A stretch of DNA of 64,000 nucleotides. Source: Mycobacterium sp. SMC-8. GTDB taxonomy: Bacteria > Actinomycetota > Actinomycetes > Mycobacteriales > Mycobacteriaceae. The stretch spans positions 2,418,001-2,482,000 of the forward strand of contig NZ_CP079865.1 of NCBI RefSeq assembly GCF_025263565.1, given 5' to 3'. The notes below the pieces were generated by a model. The model worked only from the letters and a program-made list of their open reading frames with translations, was not told the origin of the DNA and ran no database searches. This document shows, one piece after another, positions 8,560-17,258 of this stretch. How positions within the stretch are numbered: position 1 is the first letter of the stretch; each line of letters starts with the position of its first letter. Made by a program: the position numbers and the translations under genes.

Positions 8560-9999
8560 GTGGCTCGGATCGCGGTCTTCGGGGCAGGGCATCTCGGTGT
8601 CACCCATGCGGCGTGCATGGCCGAGCTCGGCCACGACGTCATGGTCGTCGACGTCGACCTGCCCAGATTGACTCGCCTGCAGGCAGGCGAAACACCGTTC
8701 TACGAACCGGGATTGGCAGAACTGCTGCGACGGCACGTCCAGCGCGGAGCCGTGCTATTCACCTCCTCCTACGACGAGGCCACGACGTTCGCCCGTGTTC
8801 ACTTCATCACCGTCGGCACGCCGCAGAAGGCCGGGGAACTCGGCGCCGACCTCACCGCGCTGCACACCGTCGTCGACCACCTGGCGCCCCGGTTGACCAA
8901 GCCGGCGGTGGTCTTCGGTAAGTCGACGGTGCCGGTGGGTACCGCCAGGCAGGTCAGTGCCCGGCTCCGCCAGCTCGCCCCGGCGGGATACGCCGTCAAT
9001 CTGGGCTGGAATCCCGACTTCCTGCGCAAGGGACACGCGGTTCAGGACGCCCTGGCCCCCGACCGGATCGTGCTCGGCGTCGAGACCGATCGGTTGAACT
9101 ATGCCGAACGGGTGCTGCGGGGTGTGTACGCCACGTTCGTCGACGCCGGCGTGCCGCTGCTGGTGACCGACCTGACCACCGCCGAGATGGTCAAGGCGAC
9201 GGCGAACTCTTTTGTGGCTGCCAAGATCTCGTTCATCAACGCGGTCTCGGAGATGTGTGATGCGGTCGGTGCGGACGTCTGCTTCGTGGCCGACGCGGTC
9301 GGGCGCGACCCGCGGATCGGCCGCGACCTGCTCGACGCCGGCGTCGGGTTCGGGGGAGCGCTGCCGAAGGACGTTCGCGCGGTGATGGCCCGCGCCGGCG
9401 AGGCGGGAGCGGATCAGATGTTGATGCTGATGCGCGAGGTGGACAGCATCAACGTGCGGCGCCGGTCAAGGATGGTGGGTCTGGCCCGAGACGTGCTCGA
9501 GGGCCGGCTCGCGGGTGCCCGCGTCGCCGTGCTCGGAGCGTCGTTCACCCCCGATTCGGACGACGTCGGCGACTCACCCGCGCTGAACATCGCCGGGCAG
9601 CTGCACGCGGAGGGCGCCTCGATCTGCGTGTTCGACCCCCGCGCCATGGACAACGCCCGCGCGGTGTTCCCGAACTTCGACTACGCGCCAGATGCGGTCG
9701 AGGCGTGCCGGGACGCCGACGTCGTGCTGGTCCTGACCGAGTGGCAGCAGTTCCGGGAGCTCCGGCCCGCGGACCTGGAGCCGGTGGTGCACAAACGCCG
9801 GATCATCGACGGACGGAATTGCCTGGACCCGCAACGGTGGCGCGGTGCGGGATGGCAGTACCGCGGAATGGGCAGGGGTGTCACCTATCCCGAAGGCGGC
9901 CACCCCGTACAGACCCAGTCGATTTCGTCGTCCAAGGTGTGGAGTGAGATCGTCATGCAGCGGCTCCGGTCGTGGGGCGACGTGGCCGACACCGGATAG
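8560..9999 (+). CDS. UDP-glucose 6-dehydrogenase homologue lacking the catalytic cysteine
   Basis: About 479 residues from GTG 8560; GTG 8524 and TTG 8551 are alternatives. The UDP-glucose/GDP-mannose dehydrogenase architecture is complete: Rossmann loop IAVFGAGHLGVTHA, LTDPFYEPGL-like ETPFYEPGLAELL, the STVPVGTA strand, the central helical domain, and a C-terminal UDP-binding domain (VAVLGASFTPDSDDVGDSP). Active enzymes oxidise UDP-glucose to UDP-glucuronate in two steps through a covalent thiohemiacetal on the cysteine of GGSCFPKD/GGGCLPKD. Here the motif reads GFGGALPKD (Ala267-Leu268), one residue shorter and without cysteine, so the classic reaction should be blocked. Otherwise no sign of decay. 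Confidence 0.85.
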   Translation: MARIAVFGAGHLGVTHAACMAELGHDVMVVDVDLPRLTRLQAGETPFYEPGLAELLRRHVQRGAVLFTSSYDEATTFARVHFITVGTPQKAGELGADLTALHTVVDHLAPRLTKPAVVFGKSTVPVGTARQVSARLRQLAPAGYAVNLGWNPDFLRKGHAVQDALAPDRIVLGVETDRLNYAERVLRGVYATFVDAGVPLLVTDLTTAEMVKATANSFVAAKISFINAVSEMCDAVGADVCFVADAVGRDPRIGRDLLDAGVGFGGALPKDVRAVMARAGEAGADQMLMLMREVDSINVRRRSRMVGLARDVLEGRLAGARVAVLGASFTPDSDDVGDSPALNIAGQLHAEGASICVFDPRAMDNARAVFPNFDYAPDAVEACRDADVVLVLTEWQQFRELRPADLEPVVHKRRIIDGRNCLDPQRWRGAGWQYRGMGRGVTYPEGGHPVQTQSISSSKVWSEIVMQRLRSWGDVADTG

Positions 10000-10086
10000 T
10001 CGATTATCGGAGCCGAGACGATCGCGAAGAACTTCCAGACGCCGCGGCGTTGAGCGGCGGTCGCACGACGGCTTGACTTCTCAATC

Positions 10087-10827
10087 ATGAACACCGTTCT
10101 CATCACCGGCTGCTCGTCCGGTTACGGCCTCGCCACGGCCCGGCGCTTCCTCGTCGAAGGCTGGCAGGTCGTCGCCACCATGCGATCCCCGCGCGTCGAC
10201 GTGCTCCCCCGGTCCGACCGGCTGCGAATCCTCGCGCTCGATGTGACCGAACCGGACAGCATCGCCGCCGCCGTCGAGGCCGCGGGCCCGGTCGACGTGC
10301 TGGTCAACAACGCCGGAATCGGTGCGGTTGGCGCCTTCGAAGCGACCCCGGCGCGGACCGTCCGAGAGTTGTTCGAAACCAACACGTTCGGCGTGATGGC
10401 GATGACACAGGCGGTGATACCGCAGATGCGGGCCCAGCGGTCGGGCGTCATCGTCAACGTCACCTCCAGTGTGACCCTGGCGGCGATGCCACTGGCAGCC
10501 GCCTACACCGCGAGCAAGACCGCGATCGAAGGGTTCACGGGGTCCCTCGCGTTGGAACTCGCGTACTTCGGCGTGCGCGCCAAGCTCGTCGAGCCGGGCT
10601 ACGGGCCGTCGACGCAGTTCGCGGGCAACGGGTCCCAGCGGATGGCCGGCCTGATCCCCGCCGACTACCAGGCCTTCGCCGCGCCGATCCTGGCGGCATT
10701 CGAATCGCCCGGGGCGGTGACCACCCCGGGCGATGTCGCCGACGTCGTTCTCGAAGCGGCCACCGATCCCTCCGATCGGCTCCGGTACGCCGCCGGAGCG
10801 GACGCCGTCGCCCTGGCCGCCCGCTAG
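10087..10827 (+). CDS. Short-chain dehydrogenase/reductase
   Basis: 246 residues. The classical SDR elements are all present: the cofactor loop TGCSSGYG at residues 7-14, NNAG near residue 76, a serine in VTSSVTLAA, and YTASK as the catalytic Tyr-x-x-x-Lys. The residue after the second strand region (TMRSPRVD) suggests NADP(H) preference, but this is inference. The substrate is unknown. The start lacks an obvious ribosome site; ATG 10087 gives the standard N-terminus NTVLITGCS. Convergent with the small His-rich gene. Confidence 0.9.
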   Translation: MNTVLITGCSSGYGLATARRFLVEGWQVVATMRSPRVDVLPRSDRLRILALDVTEPDSIAAAVEAAGPVDVLVNNAGIGAVGAFEATPARTVRELFETNTFGVMAMTQAVIPQMRAQRSGVIVNVTSSVTLAAMPLAAAYTASKTAIEGFTGSLALELAYFGVRAKLVEPGYGPSTQFAGNGSQRMAGLIPADYQAFAAPILAAFESPGAVTTPGDVADVVLEAATDPSDRLRYAAGADAVALAAR

Positions 10828-10844
10828 CCGAACCGGCGCGGCCC

Positions 10845-11066
10845 TCAGTGGCGCCAGTGGTTGTTGTGGTGGTGGCGGTGCCGCTGCTTCCAGGTGTTGA
10901 TGGTCGGGTTGTTGCTGTGCTTGTCGGGGGTGGCGACGATGGAGTGGCTGCCGTTGGTGCTGTTGGAGCTGACCGCCGCGCCGGCGGTGCCGGCCAGACC
11001 GAGCGTTCCGGCGAGGATGCCGGCCGAGACCAGCGGCAGTGCGATGATGCGGGTGAGCTTGTTCAT
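10845..11066 (-). CDS. Small secreted histidine-rich peptide
   Basis: 73 residues, start at ATG 11066 with AGGAGA upstream. Residues 1-31 are a clean signal peptide ending at GAAV. The mature chain is only about 42 residues: a Ser/Asn-rich part, then KQRHRHHHNNHWRH at the C-terminus, with seven histidines in the last 14 residues. The dense histidines suggest binding of divalent metals (Zn, Ni, Cu) in the cell wall or outside the cell. I recognise no named family. It is divergent from the AraC-family pseudogene, which might once have controlled it. Confidence 0.82.
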   Translation of the reverse strand: MNKLTRIIALPLVSAGILAGTLGLAGTAGAAVSSNSTNGSHSIVATPDKHSNNPTINTWKQRHRHHHNNHWRH

Positions 11067-11231
11067 AGTGGATTCTCCTGTGTGAGTTGATCTTTGAGGT
11101 TGTCGGCCGGAGTGTTCCGGCGATGAACCAAGAATGCCCGCCCGGCGCCGCGGCGTCTGTCCGCCTACCGGTGGATGCGCCGGTGGAAAGGTTTGTCCCC
11201 CGATCGGTGGACGGCGCGCTAGCGTCTGCGT

Positions 11232-12190
11232 GTGGGCAACGCCGAGCCGATGGACGAGTTGATGTCCCTGCTGAGCCCGGAGGCGGTGCTGTCGAAGGTC
11301 ATCACCGGCGGCGGTCGATGGAGTGTTCGCAAACCTCGCTACGGCGGCCCCGCATTCTGCCTGATGCTGCAGGGCTCGTGCCTGCTCGATGCCGACGGGC
11401 TCGACCCTGTCGAGCTGCACCAGGGCGATTTCCTGCTGCTGCCTCAGACCCCGGAGTTCACGCTCGGCGCGGACAGCGGCATCGCCCCGACGCCGAGCAC
11501 GCTCGACCATTCCCGCCACACCCGGCACGGCGGCGCTATGGAACCGGTCACGATGCGCATGCTGGGCGGCTACTTCCGCTTCGATCCCGCCAACGCGACG
11601 CTGCTGGTCGCCTTGTTGCCGCCACTGATCCTGGTGCGGGCCGACCAGGCCGGCGCGCAGCGCTTGCACCGCCTCGCTGAGCTGATCATCGAGGAAGCCG
11701 ATGCCAACGGCCCGTGCCGGGACGCCATCCTCCGCGGCTCGTCGAAGTGCTTCTGATCGAGGCGGTCCGGGTGCACACCGCGACGGATCTCGACCGTCCC
11801 CGACGCGGGCTGGTTGCGGGGCTGGCCGACCCGGTGCTCGCCCCCGCGCTGCAGCAGTTGCACGCCGATATCGCGCACGGCTGGACCGTCGAGCAACTCG
11901 CCCGGGCGGCGGCGGTGTCCCGAGCGGTTTTCGCCCAAAGGTTCACGCGCACAATGGGAATGACGCCCATGCAGTACCTGCTGGAGTGGCGCGTGGCGAT
12001 GGCCAAGGATCTGTTGCGCAGCGGAGGACCGTCGGTGGCGCAGGTGGCGCGGCGGGTCGGCTACCAGTCGGCGACGGCGTTCACCACGGCCTTCACCCGG
12101 GCGGCGGGCTGCTCGCCGACGGAGTTCGCCCGCGGGCGGTCAGAGCGACAGGATGTGGCCCTCGCGGGCGGGAACCGTGCCGTCCAGTAG
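11232..12190 (+). pseudogene. AraC-family regulator broken by a one-base frameshift
   Basis: The first frame (11232-11756) has a cupin-type ligand domain (AFCLMLQGSCLLDADGLDPV, HQGDFLLLPQ), and the second frame (from about 11740 to 12190) has both helix-turn-helix motifs of an AraC DNA-binding domain (WTVEQLARAAAVSRAVFAQR and SVAQVARRVGYQSATAFTTA). The join is at about 11733-11742: ATCCTCCGC-GGCTCGTCG reads ILRGSSKCF then stop, whereas one extra C would give ILRRLVEVLLIEAV, the expected continuation. The loss is therefore a single deleted C. Start is GTG 11232 or ATG 11250. Either genuine inactivation or a sequencing error. Confidence 0.85.
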
Positions 12191-13243
12191 CGCTGCGTAA
12201 CACGCGTCGACGGCGTCGCGGCCATGGCCGGACACCACCGTCAGCCACGGGTCCTCGGCGTGGCTCACCGGTTCCATGAATGCGATCCAGGTTGCCGCGA
12301 CGCGCTCCAGCAGCGCCGCCTGGCCCCATTCAGAGACACGCTTGGCGGCCCAGTCCGGAACGAAGAACAGCATCGGGGCCGGACCGGGCAGGCCGGCGTC
12401 GCCGCCGAGCGCGTCCCAGTGGGTGCCGCCGACCGCGCAGTCGTAGACCAGTCGCTCGCCCAACCGGTGATGCACCGCGGCCCGCACCGATGCGCTGCCG
12501 CTGAAGTCGACGTACACCGCCGTCGACTCGGGCAGCGCTTCGACGTCGTCGTAGGTCAGGACATCGTCGTAGGTCAGGACATCGTCGTAGCAGCCCAGTG
12601 AGCGAGTGAAATCCAGGTTGGCCGGGGACGTCAGCCCGACGGTGCGTACGTCCCCCGCACGCCGCGACAGGCAGAACGCGGTGCCGTAGGCCGTCTTACT
12701 CGACGCGCTGGACAGGATCGCGGTGTCGGCGCCGAAGAAACGGCTGTCGGCCAGGAAGTCGTCGAGCAGGAACGACGTGGAGAACAGCGGACGCAACAAC
12801 GCCTGCTGATCCTCGAACTCGGCGGCATAGCCGGGGTCGGCGCTGCATCGCACGTACCGGTTGTAGACCGGGTGCAGATCGCTGCGGTGGCCGGCGCCGT
12901 CGGTGAACCCGCCCTCGTCGAGCCGTTCCGGATACAGCACCACCTCGTCGGCGACGGGGTAGTAGCCGTAGAACCGGTCACCGACCGCCACACCCGGGCA
13001 GTGCGACTCGGCCACCGCCGCAAAGCCCCAGACCGGCAGCGAGCCGGTGGCCGGATCGCCGGTGGGGAAGAACTGCCAGTAGTTCATCAGCTCGCCGAAC
13101 GTGGCGTAAGTGATGTTGTTCGCAGTGAGCGCGAACTTGTCGATGCGCAGCCGCGCGGCACCGTCGCCCAGAGCCGGCGAAGGGGTGTCCTGCCAGCGGG
13201 TTTGCCGAATGTCGTGCCGCTGGATCACGAGCCGCGTCGTCAC
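12140..13243 (-). CDS. DUF2855 family protein (MDR-like fold)
   Basis: 367 residues. It matches the DUF2855 family, which looks like a diverged medium-chain dehydrogenase/reductase: residues 25-130 resemble the GroES-like part (LRIDKFALTANNITYATFG, GDRFYGYYPVADEVVLYP), and ADTAILSSASSKTAYGTAF resembles the start of the nucleotide-binding half. No reaction has been assigned to the family as far as I know. Near residue 225 the protein carries YDDVLTYDDVLTYDDV, produced by an 18-base tandem repeat, an insertion of six residues. The 3' end overlaps the AraC pseudogene by 51 bases. Confidence 0.85.
   Translation of the reverse strand: MTTRLVIQRHDIRQTRWQDTPSPALGDGAARLRIDKFALTANNITYATFGELMNYWQFFPTGDPATGSLPVWGFAAVAESHCPGVAVGDRFYGYYPVADEVVLYPERLDEGGFTDGAGHRSDLHPVYNRYVRCSADPGYAAEFEDQQALLRPLFSTSFLLDDFLADSRFFGADTAILSSASSKTAYGTAFCLSRRAGDVRTVGLTSPANLDFTRSLGCYDDVLTYDDVLTYDDVEALPESTAVYVDFSGSASVRAAVHHRLGERLVYDCAVGGTHWDALGGDAGLPGPAPMLFFVPDWAAKRVSEWGQAALLERVAATWIAFMEPVSHAEDPWLTVVSGHGRDAVDACYAALLDGTVPAREGHILSL
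12548..12590 (+). repeat. 18-base tandem repeat inside the DUF2855 gene
   Basis: Unit GTCGTAGGTCAGGACATC occurs twice in full (12548-12565 and 12566-12583) and then 7 bases of a third copy. Because 18 is a multiple of three it keeps the frame and adds a YDDVLT unit. It looks like a recent slippage duplication. Confidence 0.93.
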
Positions 13244-13347
13244 CGCAGCGATGGTAACCCCGGGGGGCCCGGTCGGCGGCGGCTGTGCGGTGGCGATCTC
13301 TCGCTGTAATGTCGAGAACCAGTCTCAGGAAGATTGGTAGCTCAACT

Positions 13348-14517
13348 ATGGACCTCGTACTCGGTTTGTCGATGACGGCGTCATCGATCCGCTGGGTCCT
13401 CGTCGACGATGCGATGAGCGGGGAAAGCCGCACTGTCGACCGCGGCACCGTGCCCGTCGACGGCGCCTTCAGCGCCGCCGCTCTGGTGGTTCGGCTGCTG
13501 GACCGGCCGGTGCACGCGATCGGTTTGACCTGGACCATCGAAGCGGAGAGCACCGCCAGCGCGGTGTGGCAGGCGCTGACCGACCGCGCGGTCGAGAACG
13601 TCATCGCGGTGTCCGACGTCGAGGCCGCCGAGGCTCTGGCCTGCGGTATCGCCGACCTGGCCGGCCTGGAGCGGGTGGTGGTGTGCATCGCCGAGCCCGG
13701 AACCTCGCTGATCGCCGCGGTGACACCCGACGGCGTGACGGCCGACCGGGTGGACCCGTCCGCGCTCGCCGAGGTCGACGGGTTGGATCCCGACGCCGTT
13801 TTCGTGCTCGGCTCCGGCGACGTCGCCGACGTGGTGGCCGCGCTGCAGCAGCGGCTGCAGGTGCCGGTGGTCTCCGCCGACGAGGCTGACCTGGCGCTGG
13901 CCCGCGGTGCGGCGCTGGCGTCCGGATCGGCGGTGTCGCTCCTCGACGCGGAGGCCGCACCGAGGCGGCGCAGGTTGTCACCGACGGCGACGCTGGTCTC
14001 GGTGCTGGCCGCCGCGGTGGTGACGTTCGTGGTGTCGCTGTCGGTGGCGGTCGGCATGAGCCTGACCCCCGACGATCCGGCCCCGGAGATGGCGCGCGCG
14101 GTGACCGAGCCGACCGCCGAGCCCGTGGCACCACCCAAGCCCGCCAAGGCCGCCCCGCAGGCGCCCGAGCCGGAGGCCCCGCCGCCCCCGCCGCCGGTGG
14201 CCGAGCCCGTCGCCGTCGAGCTGCCGGCCCCCGAGGCCGTCGCGCCCCCACTGCCCGAGGCCCCGCCCCCGGTATACGAGGAGCCCGCCGCGCCGGCGCC
14301 GGTGATCCCGCCCGCACCGGCCTATGTGCCGCCTGCGCCGCCGGCCAACTACCTGCCGCCGGCTCCCGCTGCGCCGGCCTACGTGCCGCCGGCCGCCCCG
14401 CCCGCGCAGGTGCCGGCCGTGGTGCCGCAGGTGCCGCCGGCTCCGCAGCCGCGTCTGCGCGATCGCATCATCGAGCGCCTCCCGATCATCAACCGCTTCC
14501 ACGAACCGCAGTACTGA
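13348..14517 (+). CDS. DUF7159-type membrane protein with actin-like N-domain and proline-rich tail
   Basis: 389 residues from ATG 13348. Residues 1-200 resemble an actin/HSP70-like ATPase fold (MDLVLGLSMTASSIRWVLVD, GLERVVVCIAEPGTSLIAAV, DAVFVLGSGDVADVV), a layout typical of mycobacterial DUF7159 proteins. One transmembrane helix lies at about residues 215-238, after a basic RRRR cluster that would hold the N-domain in the cytoplasm. Residues about 250-370 are extremely rich in Pro and Ala and should reach into the wall. The function is unknown; the plan resembles cytoplasmic sensor plus wall-spanning stalk. The IS1380 element begins 12 bases after its stop. Confidence 0.8.
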   Translation: MDLVLGLSMTASSIRWVLVDDAMSGESRTVDRGTVPVDGAFSAAALVVRLLDRPVHAIGLTWTIEAESTASAVWQALTDRAVENVIAVSDVEAAEALACGIADLAGLERVVVCIAEPGTSLIAAVTPDGVTADRVDPSALAEVDGLDPDAVFVLGSGDVADVVAALQQRLQVPVVSADEADLALARGAALASGSAVSLLDAEAAPRRRRLSPTATLVSVLAAAVVTFVVSLSVAVGMSLTPDDPAPEMARAVTEPTAEPVAPPKPAKAAPQAPEPEAPPPPPPVAEPVAVELPAPEAVAPPLPEAPPPVYEEPAAPAPVIPPAPAYVPPAPPANYLPPAPAAPAYVPPAAPPAQVPAVVPQVPPAPQPRLRDRIIERLPIINRFHEPQY

Positions 14518-14525
14518 TCACGGCA

Positions 14526-14542
14526 CTAGCCCGGATTTTTCG
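14526..14542 (+). repeat. Left target duplication (CTAG) and inverted repeat of first IS1380 element
   Basis: CTAG at 14526-14529 followed by CCCGGATTTTTCG. This is the end lying downstream of the transposase gene. Confidence 0.85.
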
Positions 14543-16221
14543 TCGAGGGTGATGGCAGTCGTGCGTTGAGATGCGATTGCGTCGCGAATCCGGTTGTGTG
14601 GTTCTGGGTATGGCGGGGTGGTCCCGTGTCGCCGGGTGGTGCGGGCTTTCCCAGTGCCGGTGGGTCTTTCGTGGTCGGTGGGTCAGGGGGCTTCGGTCAT
14701 CGGAAGGCGGTGCGGATGGCTTGCCAGGCGGCCGCGATCTGGGCGGCCCAGCGCCAGGTGGCGTCGATACGTAGTCGGGTTCGGCGGGCGCCGCGGGTGA
14801 TCCGGGCGGCCACGTGCAGGACCCGGTAGCGGAAGGTGGCGATCTCGGCGCGAGCCAGACCGGTGTGCTCACGGAATCCCAGAAGTCGGCACCAGGTGAC
14901 CAGGTCGGCTGCGGCCAGGACGATTTCGAGCCAGGCGGCGTTGGGCCAGAAACCGTGGCACGGCAGATTCCGCAGTCCGGCGGCTTTGAGATCGCGGATG
15001 CGGTCCTCGACGCGAGCATGTTGGCGATGCCGTAACTCCAGGCCCGCGACCTGTCCAGGGACAATGCCGGGTTCGGTGTCGGTGATGAACGCGGTGACGC
15101 GCATGCCGTCGGCGTCGGTGAACCGCAGTTGTGCACCGGGGTGGGGGCGTTCTTTACGCAGGATCAACCGTGTCCCAGGCGGCCAGGAGTCCAGGTTGAC
15201 CAAGGTGGTGGCCTCGGCGACCCAGGCGCCGTCGCGGATCCCGCCTTCGGTGTCGACTGCTGGGTACCAGCCGTCGGCGAGGTTGAGGGTGTCGACGGCA
15301 TCTTGGACGCGGGTATCGACGGGATAGCCGAAGGAGAATCCCACCCTGATCGCGGCAGGCGTCGGCGAATTTGTGGGTGGCTCCGGCGGTGTCGCAGCGC
15401 ACCAGAACTCTCGGCTGGTCGGGATCATCGCCAGCACTGGGGTCGGGTCGCCATCGTGGCGGCAACGCTGCCAGCGCCTGCGCCAGGACGATGATGTGGT
15501 CGGAGGCGGTGTTGGAGCCGGCGTTGCCGGTGCGCAGCAGCCCGGCCAGGGCTTCGCCGCCGGCGATCTCGGAGCGATCCAGAAACGCCAGCAGCGGGTG
15601 ATGGCCGAAGGTCTTCTTCCACGTCGGCGTGGCGCCGTGCTTGTTGTCGGAGTGATCGATGACCAGGGTGGCGTCGATGTCGATGTGCAGCCACTCGCCG
15701 GCAGTTGGGGCGGCGCCGGCAGCCCACGCTGCTGCTCGCGCCGCGGACCGGGCTGCTCGCACGGCAGGCAGGTGGGCGGCGTCGATGCGCTGATCCACCA
15801 GCCGCCACATGGTGGTCGTGGAGGCTTTCGCGCCGAAGGCGTGTTCACGGTCGCCGCAGAGTTGGCCCACGGCGTCGATGCAGTCTGCGCCGTCGGCGAC
15901 CGCGGCGGCCAGATCGGCGAACACCTCGCCGGGCGCGTACACCCACGGGCCGCGGTAGGTGTCGGCCAACGCGGCAGTGACCTGCGTCGATAGCCCGGTT
16001 CGGTCGGCGAGTTCCCGCAACATCGCCATCCCGGCATGCGACACGACGCCCTGGCCGTCGGCGGACACTTTGACCCTCGATGCGGCCGCGATATTCTTCA
16101 CCTGCGAGGTGCCTTCCCGCTGGAACGATTGAACCCTAGAGAAGTCCAATTATTCCTTGCAGGACAGGCACTTTCGCGTATCTACACCCCATCGAACGCA
16201 AACTTCCGCGAAAAATCCGGG
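14530..16221 (-). mobile_element. IS1380-family insertion sequence (defective)
   Basis: 1692 bases bounded by perfect 13-base inverted repeats, CCCGGATTTTTCG at 14530-14542 and its complement at 16209-16221. CTAG flanks both sides (14526-14529 and 16222-16225) and is best read as a 4-base target duplication; because CTAG is a palindrome it could also be counted as part of the repeats. The single transposase gene is frameshifted, so the element cannot move on its own. Family known to use 4-5 base duplications. It lies just next to a 64-base palindromic repeat. Confidence 0.88.
14697..16101 (-). pseudogene. IS1380-family transposase, frameshifted
   Basis: Start taken at GTG 16101 because the intact relative at 51226 begins with the same GTGAAG context. 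The N-terminal part reads ADRTGLSTQVTAALADTYRG, then IDIDATLVIDHSDNKHGATP with the first catalytic aspartate region and ALAGLLRTGNAGSNTASDH, all typical of DDE transposases of this family. At about 15345-15355 the frame is lost (VRCDTAGATHKFADACR continues only in another frame as RVGFSFGYPVDTRVQDAVD). The second frame carries the rest of the catalytic core (ELRHRQHARVEDRIRDLKAA) and the normal C-terminus. A single missing base explains it. Family transposases have one frame, so programmed frameshifting is unlikely. Confidence 0.87.
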
Positions 16222-16225
16222 CTAG
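16209..16225 (+). repeat. Right inverted repeat and target duplication (CTAG) of first IS1380 element
   Basis: CGAAAAATCCGGG at 16209-16221 followed by CTAG at 16222-16225, mirror image of the left end. Confidence 0.85.
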
Positions 16226-16227
16226 TT

Positions 16228-16291
16228 CGCCGAAATCGCATTCCACGCGCGTCAAGTCGGGAAAATCCCACGCTGGACGCAATCTCGGCGG
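16228..16291. repeat. 64-base palindromic intergenic element, copy A
   Basis: Begins CGCCGAAATCGCATTCCACG and ends GGACGCAATCTCGGCGG; the outer arms pair with a few mismatches. Same length and same left arm as copies at 27228 and 48909. It touches the stop codon of the hydroxyacid dehydrogenase gene at 16292. Confidence 0.85.
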
Positions 16292-17257
16292 TCAGTGGGG
16301 GATGAGGTTGTGCAGCGGTTCGCCACGCTGCAGCCGCCCGATGTTGGCGGCGACGTCATCGACGCGGCCGGTGAACGTGTCGGTGGTGACACCCGAAGAA
16401 TGCGGCGTCATCAGAATATTGGACAGCTCACCGAACGGGAGAACGCTTGGCGGGCAACCTGATCCGTCGGCTGGATACCGGTACCAGACGTCGATGGCCG
16501 CACCCTTGATGGCGCCGCCGGTCAGCGCGTCGTACAGTGCCCGCTCCTGGACCAGCGCGCCGCGGCCCACGTTGATCAATGCCCCGTCCGGGCCGAGCGC
16601 CTCCAGTTCGCCCGCGCCGATCATGCCCTCGGTGTGACGGTTCAGCGGCGCTGACACCACGGCAACGTCGCAGTCGCGCAGCAGCCGATGCAACTGGCCG
16701 GTGTCGCCCACCCAGTCCAGCCCGCACTCATCGGCGACGCGGCCTGAACCGGTCACTGCCGCAGCCGTACATCCGAACGCGCGCAGCAGTTTCCACGAGT
16801 ACCGCCCGATGTGCCCGAAGCCCACGAACCCGATGCGGGCGCCGCTCAGTGTGGTGGGTTGCGGAATCGACCGGTCGTACACCGAGGTAGCCCAGACACC
16901 CCGCCGCAGCTGCGCATCCTGGGCGAGGAATCCGCGACGCAGCATCACCGCAGCGCCCGCCACGTACTCGGCGATAGACCGCTCGTGGTGGAAAGTATTG
17001 GCCACCAGTATGTCCGAGGGCAGTGCAGCCAGATCGATCTTGTCGGTCCCCGCGGCCGCGGGGTGCACCAGCCGCAGGGTCTTGGCCATCGCGGCCATGT
17101 CTGCGGTGAATCGCGAACCGATGAACACCTCGACGTCGCGCAGCGCTTGATCCGGCACGCCACCGATGTGCCAGTGCACCTCGGACCCCGACGGCACCGC
17201 CGTTTCGAGGCGTTCGCGATGCGGTACCAGGTTGGGGTCCGCGACAACGATGTTCAC
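16292..17257 (-). CDS. D-isomer-specific 2-hydroxyacid dehydrogenase
   Basis: 321 residues from GTG 17257, one base after the stop of the upstream glucarate-dehydratase-family gene, so translation is probably coupled. The NAD-binding domain has GARIGFVGFGHIGRYSWKLL and the C-terminal LINVGRGALVQERALYDAL with the substrate arginine, then PHSSGVT carrying the catalytic histidine. Enzymes of this fold reduce 2-keto acids such as glyoxylate or hydroxypyruvate. As last gene of a long operon with an ABC importer and an enolase-superfamily dehydratase, it probably works on a product of sugar-acid breakdown; the exact substrate cannot be read from the sequence. Confidence 0.9.
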   Translation of the reverse strand: MNIVVADPNLVPHRERLETAVPSGSEVHWHIGGVPDQALRDVEVFIGSRFTADMAAMAKTLRLVHPAAAGTDKIDLAALPSDILVANTFHHERSIAEYVAGAAVMLRRGFLAQDAQLRRGVWATSVYDRSIPQPTTLSGARIGFVGFGHIGRYSWKLLRAFGCTAAAVTGSGRVADECGLDWVGDTGQLHRLLRDCDVAVVSAPLNRHTEGMIGAGELEALGPDGALINVGRGALVQERALYDALTGGAIKGAAIDVWYRYPADGSGCPPSVLPFGELSNILMTPHSSGVTTDTFTGRVDDVAANIGRLQRGEPLHNLIPH

Positions 17258-17258
17258 G

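Noticed and set aside
12548..12590. CRISPR-like repeat
   Set aside because: Units are adjacent without spacers and lie in frame inside a gene, so it is a tandem duplication.
15154..15360. Programmed frameshift in the first IS1380 transposase
   Set aside because: IS1380 elements have a single frame, the relative at 51226 is uninterrupted, and no slippery heptamer was seen at the junction.
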